Source of the DNA: Schistocerca nitens | Taxonomy: Eukaryota > Arthropoda > Insecta > Orthoptera > Acrididae | DNA length: 64,000 nucleotides | Direction: 5' to 3' | Assembly (NCBI RefSeq): GCF_023898315.1 | Contig: NC_064623.1 | Location: 16,753,140-16,817,139, forward strand | In this document: in pieces, positions 32,701 through 43,760 of the stretch | How positions within the stretch are numbered: position 1 is the first letter of the stretch | Layout: every line of letters begins with the position of its first letter | The notes under the pieces: model-generated | What the model was told of the DNA's origin: nothing | The model's input: only the letters and a program-made list of their open reading frames with translations | The model's database searches: none | Position numbers and translations under genes: made by a program

Positions 32701-35610
32701 TCAGTAGTGAAGTGTTTTACTGCACCCTGGCACGCACAAACAACAGACACATAGTAGCAATGCATGAAGCCATTTCAGTGTCACTGGGATGTGAACGTAC
32801 CAACTTCTCATTTTCTTCCACTGATATCTTGTATGTCACCAACACTAGTCACTGTAAACACACTTTTCTAAAACAAAAATGGGAATCGCGTGCCCGGTAT
32901 TGTGGCGGCTGGCCGCTTCGAGTGTGGGGCACTGTGCAAGCTGCGGTGCCCGTTCAGGGTGCGCAGTCACGGGTGAGCGTGCCTGCGTCTGTGGTCACTT
33001 GTCTTTGATTGGCTGGTCCGAGGAGAGACAGCAACACGGCAAGAGGCCCACCTCGGTACCTCAGGGACCGTAGCGACTCATTGCCGAACGAGCTGCAGTA
33101 ACTCTACCACTCCATGTGCTTGCCTACCAAATTGATTGGCAGAGAGACTGAGCAATGCAGATTTCGATTGTAGGGCAGTAAGATCGTGTATGCTACAAAC
33201 CAGCTGCCCGAATGCCCACGTGTTAGCTGTTTGCCCATTCCTGCTCGGCTGCCTGTGAACGGGCACTCGAGCTGCAACAACCTACTAAAACAACAGTCAC
33301 AACACATTCACTGCAACTAAAGACAAGGCATCATGTTCTTGGAATTTCTTCACAAATAAATCACTTTTGTTGGTTTCGCCCCATCTTGGAACACCCAAAC
33401 AGTTGGTAGCTGTTCACCTTCCCACAAACAGATCTTTTTCATTACCAAATGTTCAAGTAAAATTCAATGTACTGCAGTAATTGACAATCCTGAGGACGCC
33501 CTCTCCCACAGTAGGTCATGTGACAATCATCTGCAAAGTTTCACGATGATTCTTACTCCATTTTAAACTCTAGATCCCCCTATAACTGGCTGGTTAAGTC
33601 AGTTCAAAGGTTGAAGCAGGCAGTGACACAGTACCATGTCTAGAAAGTTCAAACCAACCTTTGGACTGATAACAATTTACCCATTTCTTATTTCTTATTG
33701 CAACTTAAATAACTTTAATTTTTTTCCTATTTCAGCTCTTTTTCAAATTTTATGGCTTCAACCCAACATTGTTGGTATATGAATAACTGGTTGAATGTCC
33801 TGTATTTAATCAAAAGAAAAATGTAATTTTATTTCACTGAATCAAAAAGTTACCATTCATATCCATACTAAGAGTACGCATGGGTAGGGGCGGCAAGGGA
33901 TGGGCTGCACCCCCCCCCCCCCCCCCCCCGCTCTTTGGGAGGGGAAAAACATAGTGTAATCAAGCATTTTTCTTTCATGAAAATTATTAAAAGCCGTTAT
34001 TACGTAGGTGTTTAACAGTGTCAGAACTGGAACTTTTTACGGCTGCTTACAAGTCACCATCTGTCTTATGAAATATTAAAAATACTGCATACACCCACGT
34101 GTACGCCCCCTCCGTCATAAACTATCGTACGGGTGCCCTTGATTCATATTAATAATGTAAGAAATGTACTCTGCATGTTCTAACTGAATATGCGTACCAT
34201 TTACGTATCAAAGTAATCTGTCTTAAAAATTGAGTGGACACCTACCAGTCAGCTGTACTGGCACAGAAAACTCGATGTGAGATTGATACAGTTTTGCAAG
34301 ACAACATGGCAAATCCTGGACAATATCATCAACACAATTTTAAAAACGACTCGGGTAGCGCATCACTTCATCAACCGACCCCATCTGCTACACTACAGGT
34401 GGTTGTGACAGAAGAATGAAAGCAACAGTGCGCTGATAGCCGAGTTCAACAACTATAGTGGACGAACAGTCAACAGCAGATGCACAGTGATCCTAAGACC
34501 AATGGTGTGGTGGGCCATGTTCTGCCACCCCAGGACCCAGAAACTGGGTTATACGGGGCAGCAGGCAACTGTGCTCCACACCAGCAGCAACGACACTCCC
34601 TCAAAACAGGAGTTGTCCCATGCACCCAGGAAACCAGCAGACAATAGAGAAAGCAGATGGAACCACAATGCCCTCTGCAGTGCCCAATAAAATGGCAGCT
34701 TGTACCTACAGACTGGACAGGTACAGAGCCCGCTGTGAAATGTGGAGGACAAAAACTTGTATCATAATCATTTATAATCTATTTCAATGGGTTGTAATGC
34801 ATATCTTTGACAGATAGGAGGGAAACAAGTTGTAATACAACAGCAGTTGTAAATACAGTTAAGTATTGTAGTAGGTGTAGATTTCATTAGCAGAAACAGT
34901 TATGATGATAGGAAGCAGTTGCAGTAGTGCAGTCTACGTCTTTAACTGCCAACACATAAAAAAAGAAAACAAAAAAGAAAACAGACAGTTGATAGTATTA
35001 ATTTGAGTAAAAGAACAAATACAGCATATATTTAAATTATAGCTAACAAGTTACAATGTAACGAATGTAAGTGCATCATCTTAAGTCCTATGTGTGTGTG
35101 TGTGTGTGTGTGTGTGTTCATGCTAGTGCTATAAGGATAAAATACCTTAGGTGTAATGTTGATTTTTCCATTTATTATTTCAACAACAGAACAGTTCAAT
35201 TTTTAATAATACCTGATTCACTATTTTAAAAAAAGGGTAAGTCAGATTCATCTCTAATTAAAGTACAAAAACTTCTAAAACTCTCACGTTTCTTCTTGGC
35301 ACTTATCTTTGAATTCGTAGTTAATAGTTGTTAAGGACCATTTCTGATGTTTTGTCAGTGTGAGTGGACAGTCTTAACAAAGACTCACTCTCATGGCTGG
35401 TGGTAGAGCTCAGGTGCAGAATGTGACATCTGGAATACATTTTGAGGAACAGTGGGTACACCATCAGAGATATAGGCAGTATATGACACCTTACACCCTG
35501 TGAAGTGACAGGTCAGAAGAATTAATGTTGGGCATGGCCTCTCTGCCATACATCCCCAGAGTGGCGGCCAGAATCAGTTATATATTGTGCAAACGCATGT
35601 CTACACACTG
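32701..35610. other. Long gene-poor stretch with simple repeats
   Basis: It holds a poly-C tract (33910-33929), a TG microsatellite (35091-35117) and scattered short open frames without domains. The block 33885-34145 starts and ends in G/C-rich text and may be a small DNA transposon, but its ends do not match well enough to call. Confidence 0.4.
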
Positions 35611-35612
35611 TA

Positions 35613-35940
35613 AGGGGCAATCAAAAAGTTTCCATTTGTGGACATTGCTGCAGCGTATATTCAACATAGTTTGACTGTGATCTGGGTATATACCCACCTA
35701 CATATGGGCAAGGGATTAGAGTGGCATTTGTGCCTTTCCAACATGCCTGTGCTAAATGTGGAAACATGAACTATGGTGACGTTATTATCAAATGCATATA
35801 ACATGCTGTCATTCTTTTCTCAGCTGTCAAAGGACAAATGTTAATAGACATCCATCAAAGAATGAAGAATGTTTATGAGGCAGTGTGGGAATACTGATGA
35901 AGTCACAGACTTAGGAGAAGGAAATCAAATGTAGACAGGT
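35613..35940 (+). mobile_element. 5' end of a mariner-like element
   Basis: It starts GGGGCAATCAAAAAGTTTCC directly after TA (35611-35612). A broken translation near 35830-35890 gives DIHQRMKNVYEAVWEY, like the N-terminal start of mariner transposases (I..RM..VYG). No right end was found, so the copy is truncated. Confidence 0.6.
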
Positions 35941-36235
35941 ATTGAGCGACAGGTTTTACATGGCAGTGCTACTCCAATATCTAACCCCCCCCCCCCCTTT
36001 TTTTGAGTGCTCTAAACAGAGCAACACACTGACAGGTCTTTTATCCAAGTGTTACTGACAATATATAGATATTATAATAAATGAAGACATCTGTAGGTAT
36101 AGCCACAGCTAAGTGAATCAACACGTCAGGTCACTTTAAAAAGTCCCTGTAAAAGACAAACCCAGAAAGTTTCTTTCTATTTCATCACACAGTACAGATC
36201 TAATAGGTAGTTCAATTCTGCCCATCCTTGACCCA

Positions 36236-36500
36236 ATATAATTTTTTTTTGTTTTGGTAACCAGTTTCAGTCATAGACAGACCATCTTCAGATCAACATG
36301 TAACTCCACTGGTGCCTAGTAAAGCCAATGCACAGAGCTCTTGTACATGCCAAGAAGCACTTACATGCACGTACAATGGCATCACGTGTCACCAATGTTG
36401 TTACATACTGGTCTGACGATGGTCTGTCGACGACTGAAACCAGTTACCCCGGAATAGTAAACACCATTTGCGGTCTAGGTTGTTTTTTTTGTTCAATTCA
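36236..36500. repeat. Fold-back repeat with about 32-bp arms
   Basis: GGTAACCAGTTTCAGTCATA (36258) is matched, inverted, by GACGACTGAAACCAGTTACC (ending near 36450). The arms also share the AGACAGACCATC/GATGGTCTGTC block. The loop is about 130 bp. It shares its plan with the repeats at 3675-3934 and 52326-52557: a GATGG(T/C) motif followed by (C)GAAAC next to the arm. It may be a MITE-like or SINE-like family. Confidence 0.8.
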
Positions 36501-36539
36501 AAAAACATCACCTTTGTTCCAGTTATGATTGCGTAAATT

Positions 36540-37335
36540 ATTAGCTTTCCTTGATGTAACCTCACAAGAAAAAATTGCAAGGTGTGAAGGGGTCACCACT
36601 CGGGTAGTGACTGCAACACTGCCTATCCAGCCATGTGGCAACATCTCATGCAGATAATCTTGTAAACAATTGTGGAGATGTGGATGGGCACAATCTTATT
36701 GAAAGATGACCACAATTGCAGAGTGTCAAGATAGATGATACTGTTGAGTTCTCTATGTGAAGAAGTGTCCACAAACTGTCTTGTTGACCACGGAACAGAA
36801 CATGTTGACTTTCTCAAAATCTTGTATGTGGTTTCACAAACCCTCATATACATGTGTAATGTTGGTTAACGTTTCCTGAAAGAGGAAAGCGACTGTGCTG
36901 ATGAAGACTAATTATCTTGCAAAGTTGTTCTTTTTAATATGGTTCTGCATACAAATGCAGATGGAACAATTTATTGACATAGGTTATGGCTTTCAGAAGC
37001 TGCAGTTTGTACAGCTTCACTCTTAATCACTTACATGTGATTTTTACACACTGTTGACTGAGGGATGTGCATTTCTGTGCTAACTTAACAATTATACTTG
37101 GTGGGCAATATCATCACATCCGTCACCTAGTCCAATGTCTGCTCTGACATGCCCAGTCAGCTTGCACATTTAGCATCACACAAACACCCTCAAATTTCTT
37201 GTAACACCTCACCTCACTGTGATGTTGTAAAGAGGTGGTGCCTTGTGAAAAACTGTTTTACACTCACTACTAATTGGCAATGGGCAAATTCTACCACACA
37301 ATGTGCTCTCTTTGCTTGGTTCACTGCCATTTTCA
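36540..37335 (-). pseudogene. Decayed Tc/mariner-like transposase with DUF4817-type start
   Basis: From the N-terminus at 37333 the broken minus-strand frames read MAVNQAKRAHCVVEFA (helix-turn-helix of the DUF4817 type), then PQSTVCKNHM near 37060, NSIIYLDTLQLW near 36740, and DPFTPCNFFL near 36590. Relatives have VERAHCVVWFAET, PQSTVWK, IVYLDMLQLW and SPDLTPCDFFLWG, so the order agrees. Catalytic residues are mostly lost and stops are frequent. No ends were identified. Confidence 0.72.
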
Positions 37336-37390
37336 GTGACTGTGGTTGGTAGCACTCCATTCACAGTTCTCCAAAGAAATTAGCTGGCAC

Positions 37391-38255
37391 CATGTAAGAA
37401 GAAAAAAGAAGCAAACTCTGAGCATATGTCTTTCATATATTTTATCATTTATTACATTATGTTTAGCTGTTTAACTATACAAACAAGTTTCATGGACTTA
37501 GTGATTAAATAATAAAGTTTCACTGCAAACATCATTACACTATCTCAGAGGTATGGAAAATCAAAGCAGCATCTATAAAATAAACATCCAAAAAAGGTTA
37601 TAAGTTAATTAAAAAATATGGCACTAGCATGGGTCTTAATTAGTGTCACAATATTCAAAGCAAAATATCACAATCAATCTAATTCAGAAATTTTGATTTC
37701 TTTTAACTTTGGTTACACTTCACTAACTTTGATTCCGCATGGAACCATTGGGCACAGTGACTGGATATTAATGTAAGGAAGGATAGGAACAAACGAATCA
37801 GTCGCAATCTTGTTGGACTGGACCATAATAAACCAATGGGATTATGACTGATTGTTGCTGCTATCTTTCCTCGGTTAAGCTTCGCATCAACAAGACATCA
37901 CCAGACAAAATAATAGATCATATGTGGCAAGATAAGTGATAGCAACAGAAACATGCCGTGCATCACTTCAACGTTAAATTCTGACATGTAAAAATATTTT
38001 AGACTTTCTTAAACACACGTCATGAAATGAAATTTCAATTTATTGTGCCATATAATTTATCACATAAAGTGGCAACTATACAGACTTATTCTGCCTTACA
38101 TTTTATTTCAATCAGCAGTAACTTAAAACTCTTCACATTATTCTAAATGCAAAAGAGATTGTGATAGAAAATCTAGATTAACTTATGTCACATAAGTGAC
38201 TACAAGACTGGAATATTTATACGCTAAGGAAAGTTCCAGCTAGCAGCGTGGACTG
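37391..38255. other. Unassigned AT-rich sequence
   Basis: No supported gene or named repeat was seen. Confidence 0.45.
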
Positions 38256-38880
38256 AGGCAGGGGTTTCCTGGCTAGGACTGTGGATAGGAGGGGTGTCAG
38301 ATGCACGTGCTACGCGCGTGTAACACGGGCACAGTGCAGATGAGGTGTAGTGCACAATAAAAGTGCCATGGGGTTGCAGATTGTGGGATGGGTGACAGGG
38401 TGGAGAAAGAGGAAACTGTCACATGGAGTGTGTGTAAACAGTGGGTTAGCAAAGACTCAGGCCAAGAGGTTACAGGAGTGAAGGGTTTGCTGTAATAACA
38501 ACTCCCATTTGCTTAGTTCCGAAAAACTGATGCTGAAGGGAAGGACCCAGATGGCCTGTGATACAGCCACTGAACTCTATTGTATGTTCAACTGCGTGTT
38601 GTGCCACTGGGTGGTAAACTTCATTCATGGAAGCGTTTGGCAGTGGCCATTCAATCTGGTGGGTGTTTGTGTTGTCCTCATCATTTCATCATCATTCATC
38701 AAAGTGGCGAGATTGGGCTGAGAAAAGCTTGGGAATTTGTACAGGTGCTGATAACCGCGCAGTTGAGCACCCCACAAACCAAACATCACCACCACCACCA
38801 ATCTGGTGGACAGCTGGTTGGTAGCCACACCAGCATAAAAAGCTGTGCCGTGATTGCAGTGGAGTTGGTAGGTGACATGA
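38256..38880 (-). mobile_element. Penelope-like element fragment, endonuclease end, minus strand
   Basis: Minus-strand text near 38850-38500 matches, by nucleotide and broken translation, the GIY-YIG-type endonuclease end also seen on the plus strand at 39880-40110. It is interrupted by a SINE at 38663-38798. It abuts the plus-strand piece, giving a head-to-head arrangement, which Penelope-like elements often show. It is broken and old. Confidence 0.6.
38663..38798 (+). repeat. Short SINE-like insertion with 11-bp TSD
   Basis: The insert GTGTTTGTGTTGTCCTCATC...CACAAACCAAACATCACC is flanked by CAATCTGGTGG at 38652-38662 and 38799-38809. It holds AGTGGCGAGATTGGGCTGAG and GCGCAGTTGAGCACCCCAC, which I remember as an abundant short insect repeat. 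It ends in a (CAC)n tract, consistent with retroposition. Confidence 0.9.
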
Positions 38881-40300
38881 ACACCTCCAACAAATTGCTC
38901 AAAGCCTTGCCTCTCACATCAAAGATACTAACCACTTCCTTCAATGACATTCCGCCAACCCCACCCCTTTGGCACCCGGATTCCTGCTCATCACTGTCGG
39001 TGCCCCCTACCTACACACCCTCATACCCATCACCTTACCAGTACTGAACACTACCTCTGTTAACATCCTTCACACTATCAACCAATCTACCTCGTTCCTC
39101 ATACAACTTACCAACCATATCCTTTGAGGGAGGTATATAAACAAATCTGCAGCACAGTCACAAGCACTCACATGACATCCTCCCATGACAACCTTTTTCA
39201 TGGGCCATTTACATGGAACCTTCTTAGCCTCCCAAAATCACAATCCCATTATCTGGTTCAGGTTCACTGATGACATATTCATGATATAGACTGGGCCAGG
39301 ACACCATATCTGATTCCTCAACCTCTACACCTTATCCCCCATCCACTTCACCTGGTCCTCAGCAACCCAACTGCCACCTTCCTGGATTCTGACCTCCAGC
39401 TCTCTCATGACTCCATTCACAACTCTGTCCACATTAAGCCCAGTAATCACCAACAGTAGCTGCAATTTGGCAGCTGTCATCCCGTCACTGAGATAGGTGC
39501 TACCCCCCTCCCCCCAAATGTAGTATACATACAGATTTCCTATGCCATATCCTCACACAGTCCTAATTCTTCCACCACCCCCAAGAATCAGCTGCAAAGA
39601 AGTGGCCCCCTTGTCACAAATATCACCCTGGACTGGAACAACTAAATCATACCTTCGCCACGCCTTTGACTATCCATCATCGTGCATGGAAATGAGGGAC
39701 ATCCTATCCAAGATCCCACTCCTCCTGAAGTGGTATTCTGTGGCCCACCTAACCTACACAACATCCTGGTCCATACTGTGCCACTTATACTCCCAATCAC
39801 TTGCCACCTGTGCAAGATCTACCCAATCCACCGACTTAGTCCTATCACAGGCTTATCATATACCATAAGACGCAAGGCCACCTGTGAAAGCAGACATGTA
39901 ATCTAACATCTCTGCTGCAGTCAATGCACACTTTTTATGTTGGTATGACAATCAACCAGCTGTCTATCATACTGAATGGCCACCTTCAAACTATACCCAA
40001 GAATGAAGTTGACCATCCAGTGGCTCAACATGCTCAAGTTCAATGGGTGCTTCACAACCTGGGCCATTTGGGTTCTTCCCTCCAGCACCAGCTTTCCTGA
40101 ACAACAGATGGGATTTGTCATTGCAACACATCCCTCACTCCTGTGATCACCTACTGTCACCAAACCCTCCACCCAAGTTTCCTCTACCTCCATCCTTTCA
40201 CCCCCTCCCAATACATGCCTCCACATTACCTTCATCGTGTGCCACACGTCACTGGCTCCACTACCCATGTATCACAGGTACAACTGCCAGATAGTGGTAT
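38881..40300 (+). mobile_element. Penelope-like retroelement, RT and GIY-YIG parts, broken
   Basis: Plus-strand pieces resemble the late reverse transcriptase of Penelope-like elements (a DDIF-type box near 39270) followed by a linker (LEQLNHTF region near 39635) and a GIY-YIG-type endonuclease piece near 39935 (FYVGMTINQLS, then LNGHLQTIPKNEVDHP). PLEs use telomerase-related reverse transcriptase with a GIY-YIG nuclease. The copy has several breaks and lacks its 5' half. Boundaries are approximate. Confidence 0.7.
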
Positions 40301-41479
40301 GCAAGGCTTTCCGCTAGCTAACATTTTGCGAGGGACATTGAGGAGTACCTTTTGCTTCACCCAGATCGAGGTACACAGGGCATTCATGGGATGAAGTGGC
40401 ATGGTTCCCAGTGCATTTGATGTAGTGGAGAGGAGGTGGTGTGCGATCTCCCTCATGAACATGCTTGTCACAAGTTAAACATTTTGCTGTGTTTCCAGGA
40501 GGTGTGAACAGTCACCTAAGACGGGTGTACTCCTGTCTGTGGGGTAGCGAGGTGCAACTGGAAGATTCATTGTGTCTTTGGCCTCATTCCATTTCTGTTT
40601 ATTAGACGGAGGTTGCATTGATAGAGTTTATGAACTCATTGCGAGGAACCCCACGATTGCCTGCATCTCTGATGGTGTGCTCCTTCCTTCTGGGGGCCCC
40701 ACAGACAGGAGTACACCCGTCTTAGGTGGTTGTTCACACCTCCTGAACTCCAGGCAGAGGGACCAGTTGGCAATTAGGAAGATTACTGCTCAGGCAGTCA
40801 CTCCTCTCTGGGCCTCGCCTTTAACAGGGGGTACGGGTGAGCCCTACCTGTCCATCAGGGATACTGGCAGTTACACATTACCTAGTCACTCTTTGTGTCA
40901 AACAGGTGAGTCAGACCTCAGGCACACACAGGGAACAAGAAAGACAAAAAGGGAGACCTCACATGCAGAAGGATGACAGGAGAAGTCAGAACAAGGAAAT
41001 AAATGGAAATGTCGTGTGGCTAGGGCCTCCCGTTGGGTAGAACAAGGAGAGAAAGACAAAAATGAATTCCACCTAAGTCTTTCAACACTTTCACAAGTTT
41101 TGGCCTCCCGACTGTACGCAAGACGTGGGCCCCACAGGAGGGGAGCATGTACTCAGAAATGAGTTGCGAGTCCCCCAAGAACGTGTGTCACAGGACTAGT
41201 TTGTGCACCTACTGCCCCTGCCTCCCACATTCCTAGCCAGCAAACCTGCTGCCACCCTCCAAGCCACTAGCTACCCATCCCCAACCTCTCTTCCTACTCT
41301 ACCACCCCCTCTCTACCCACCCCACCCAAAACAACCCCCACTCCACCTACTGAAATGTGAGTGGTCCTCTTTACTCCTAAAGTATTTACAGACTAGAATA
41401 TTTGGAAGATTAAGGTCATAAATATTAAATTGTTATGACCACTAAGGGTTTTTTACCTTACAGAGAGGACTTCTTAATA
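40301..41479. other. Repeat-rich non-coding block
   Basis: It contains the inverted repeat at 40501-40741 and C-rich text at 41210-41350. The text between 40750 and 41000 (GCCTCGCCTTTAACAGGGGG) resembles a dispersed orthopteran repeat I cannot name. No supported gene is present. Confidence 0.45.
40501..40741. repeat. Near-perfect 46-bp inverted repeat
   Basis: AGGTGTGAACAGTCACCTAA (40500 onward) pairs with TTAGGTGGTTGTTCACACCT (ending 40741). The arms extend through CGGGTGTACTCCTGTCTGTG, giving about 46 bp with few mismatches. The loop is about 150 bp. The element would fold into a long hairpin. No flanking duplication was found. Confidence 0.9.
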
Positions 41480-41660
41480 CAGAATTAAACCCTGCACAAA
41501 ACCCCCAGTGGGTTTTCAGGAAATAACTCCACAACAAGGAAACCATGTTCCACAAGGTTCAAGTTTTGGACCAATAACACTACCTATACTCAATAGCATA
41601 TCAGGTGTGTTGAATGTTGCACGAGAAGTCCTATCTACCAGTAATATGATTAGATTAAGA
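41480..41660 (+). pseudogene. LINE reverse transcriptase fragment
   Basis: A frame near 41545 reads HVPQGSSFGPITLPILNSIS, which matches the conserved GVPQGS.LGP.LF..YIND block of non-LTR reverse transcriptases. Little else can be aligned. Confidence 0.55.
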
Positions 41661-42344
41661 ACAGTAAACTAGAAATACCAAAAAAGAGATCTTAGGTGTA
41701 ACCAACAAAAAAACCATAAAATTATTTCAGGCCATGGATTAACTGGAAACCAAAATGAGCTTCACAGGATTATGCTCAACATTTCACAACCAAAAGCTAA
41801 CAAAGAGGGAAAATTAGTCATGCAGCATGATTAAGAGGAAGTTGCATTGAGTATGTAGCAATTGCTGAAAATCATTTGCGTAACGTAATTTTTGTCTTTT
41901 ATTATCTTACTGATCATCATCACAAATTTGGAAATGGATCATCTGCCTGATTAAAGATTGAAATCTTAATTTCTTTCACTTTAATCACGCAATCATATTA
42001 TGCTTCATAGGCTAACATGATCTCAATTCTGCCAACGGAGTCTCCCCTTTCTCCTGCTCTTTCATTACTGAAAAAGGTGTTATTGTGGGTCAGAAACAGT
42101 TGTGCTGAGGAAAGGAGTATTAGTAAAATCAAAGCTTAATGACAGCCTAAGCAACATGCAGATTTGAAGGAGGTAATAATATAAAAAATTCATGTGAGAC
42201 ACATGTTAAGTTTGATTCAACTGAGGGGACAATAAATGTAAAAGATAATGATTTGAGTTTACCCTCTGCTACAAACTTTTAACCAAATATGAATGCCACT
42301 TAATTTGTCTCACTATATTAACATTTAGGTATGCTCACACAGAA
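41661..42344. other. Unassigned sequence
   Basis: No supported gene. It may include decayed LINE text continuing from the preceding fragment. Confidence 0.4.
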
Positions 42345-42437
42345 AATTAAGAAGCTTGCACAGGATAGAGTAGCATGGAGAGCTGCATCAAACCAGTCTC
42401 AGCACTGAAGACAACAACAACAACAACAACAACAACA
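42345..42437 (+). mobile_element. Extremely short RTE-like LINE 3' end with (AAC)n tail
   Basis: AAGCTTGCACAGGATAGAGT through AAACCAGTCTCAGCACTGAA repeats the last 70 bp of the LINE at 4346-5232, then runs into an (AAC)n tail at 42411-42437. This is a dead-on-arrival insertion truncated after about 70 bp. Confidence 0.9.
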
Positions 42438-43498
42438 CAGAGCTGAAAAATTTTACTTGCTTTTAAACTGTTATGTTGTCTACTTCTAAATGAGAAGCAA
42501 TTTGGGAGCATTATTTAAAAATGTAAAGACAATGTTTAGCCATGAAGACTGAAATAGCAATGTTTTCGTGAATAACTTTAGGATATGACATCCATTCTTA
42601 AGCAGGAAAATGACGAGCTTAGTGGAGCCTATTGAGGCTGTAAACAGTTGGTAAATGATCTAGAAGAAAATACAAATGTACATTTCAGTTCTCTGGACAT
42701 GAAAACCAGTCACCTACTGGTATTTTTCCAGTGTTCTGTAAAAACATCTCAGAACTATTATAAAATGTATAAGATTGTCATACACTGTTGTTCCATCTAT
42801 ATTATTTTGGAAGTATCTGTGGCGATTCCTCTGCCCCTACTGCTGGGTTTTATACAACCCACAACACCTTCAAACTCTGCGTGGGATTTTCCCTCACTCA
42901 CTATGCGGCAACTATTAGTCAGACAGAAGAAAATTAACTGGCTGTTTTTGTAGGAAATTTAATTTAGTTAAATTTTGTACAGGGATATGTTTTCACTGGA
43001 GGGCATAGTTTCAGAGTTACTCAAGAAAAATGTGCTTGAAGGTAGCTTCTGTCCGTTTTCTTGAATAAATTGAAAATGATGGCCTGTAGGGAAAATATAT
43101 CTCAGTACATAACTACACTAAATTTCCTACAAAAATGTTCGGTTCATTTTTGCTTTTGAAATAATAGTTCGTGCGTAGCCAGCAAGAGAATATGAAAATG
43201 TTGCATTTGGGATTTCAAGGCACTGTAGAGTGCATAAAACCCAATGCTATGGGCACATGAATCAATCTGTACAGTGTGTGCCATTTTGAGTAAAAATACA
43301 TCAAATCTAGGAAAACCATGATATTTCAAACAACCTGCAAGAGATTACAAAAAAGTACACACAGCATAACACAATGGTTGGTTGCAACTGAATCCACATA
43401 GTGTACATTCTCATACATTTCACAGTTTGTCTAAATGGAAAAAAATCAATTGTCATTAATGTTAGATTGTTCATCTGATATAATTACAGACAAATTTG
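42438..43498. other. Unassigned low-repeat sequence
   Basis: No domain or named repeat. Short open frames at 42648-42953 lack support. Confidence 0.45.
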
Positions 43499-43760
43499 CT
43501 ATACATATTTCATTTGTTTCGAGCTGCAGGTCCTGACTTTCTCGGGCAGCAGTCTACCGACTACCTGAAAGACAGGGAGACATTAAAATTTAAATCAATG
43601 TAAATAAGACCACAAAAAAAATAGTGCAAGTTATTACTCAGAAAATACTTACCCATTCAGAAATTCTGTTTGAGAACAGCAGTGAGAAGATGTTCGATGC
43701 CTGATGCTGCAGAAGTTCCCAGCTTTCCCACGAGCACAGTAAAAATGTGTATAACTCCAT
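43499..43760 (-). CDS. Possible two-exon small ORF, unidentified
   Basis: On the minus strand an ATG at 43758-43760 opens 36 codons (MELYTFLLCSWESWELLQHQ...) ending at TGG followed by a strong donor GTAAGT (GT read from 43652). After an 88-bp intron, a pyrimidine-rich acceptor (CTCCCTGTCTTTCAG) joins a second piece, 43499-43564, beginning VVGRLLPEKVRTCSSKQ and ending at a stop. The junction stays in frame and gives 57 residues. I do not recognise the product. Another frame of exon 1 also reads well (VGKLGTSAASGIEHLLTAVL), so the transcript could be non-coding or coded differently. The splice signals are better than the coding evidence. Confidence 0.35.

Noticed and set aside
33885-34145. Small hAT-like MITE around a poly-C tract
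   Set aside because: G/C-rich ends are suggestive, but the inverted ends do not match beyond a few bases and no 8-bp duplication was found.
40572-40976. 134-codon plus-strand gene
   Set aside because: It lies within the long inverted repeat and dispersed-repeat text and has no domain.
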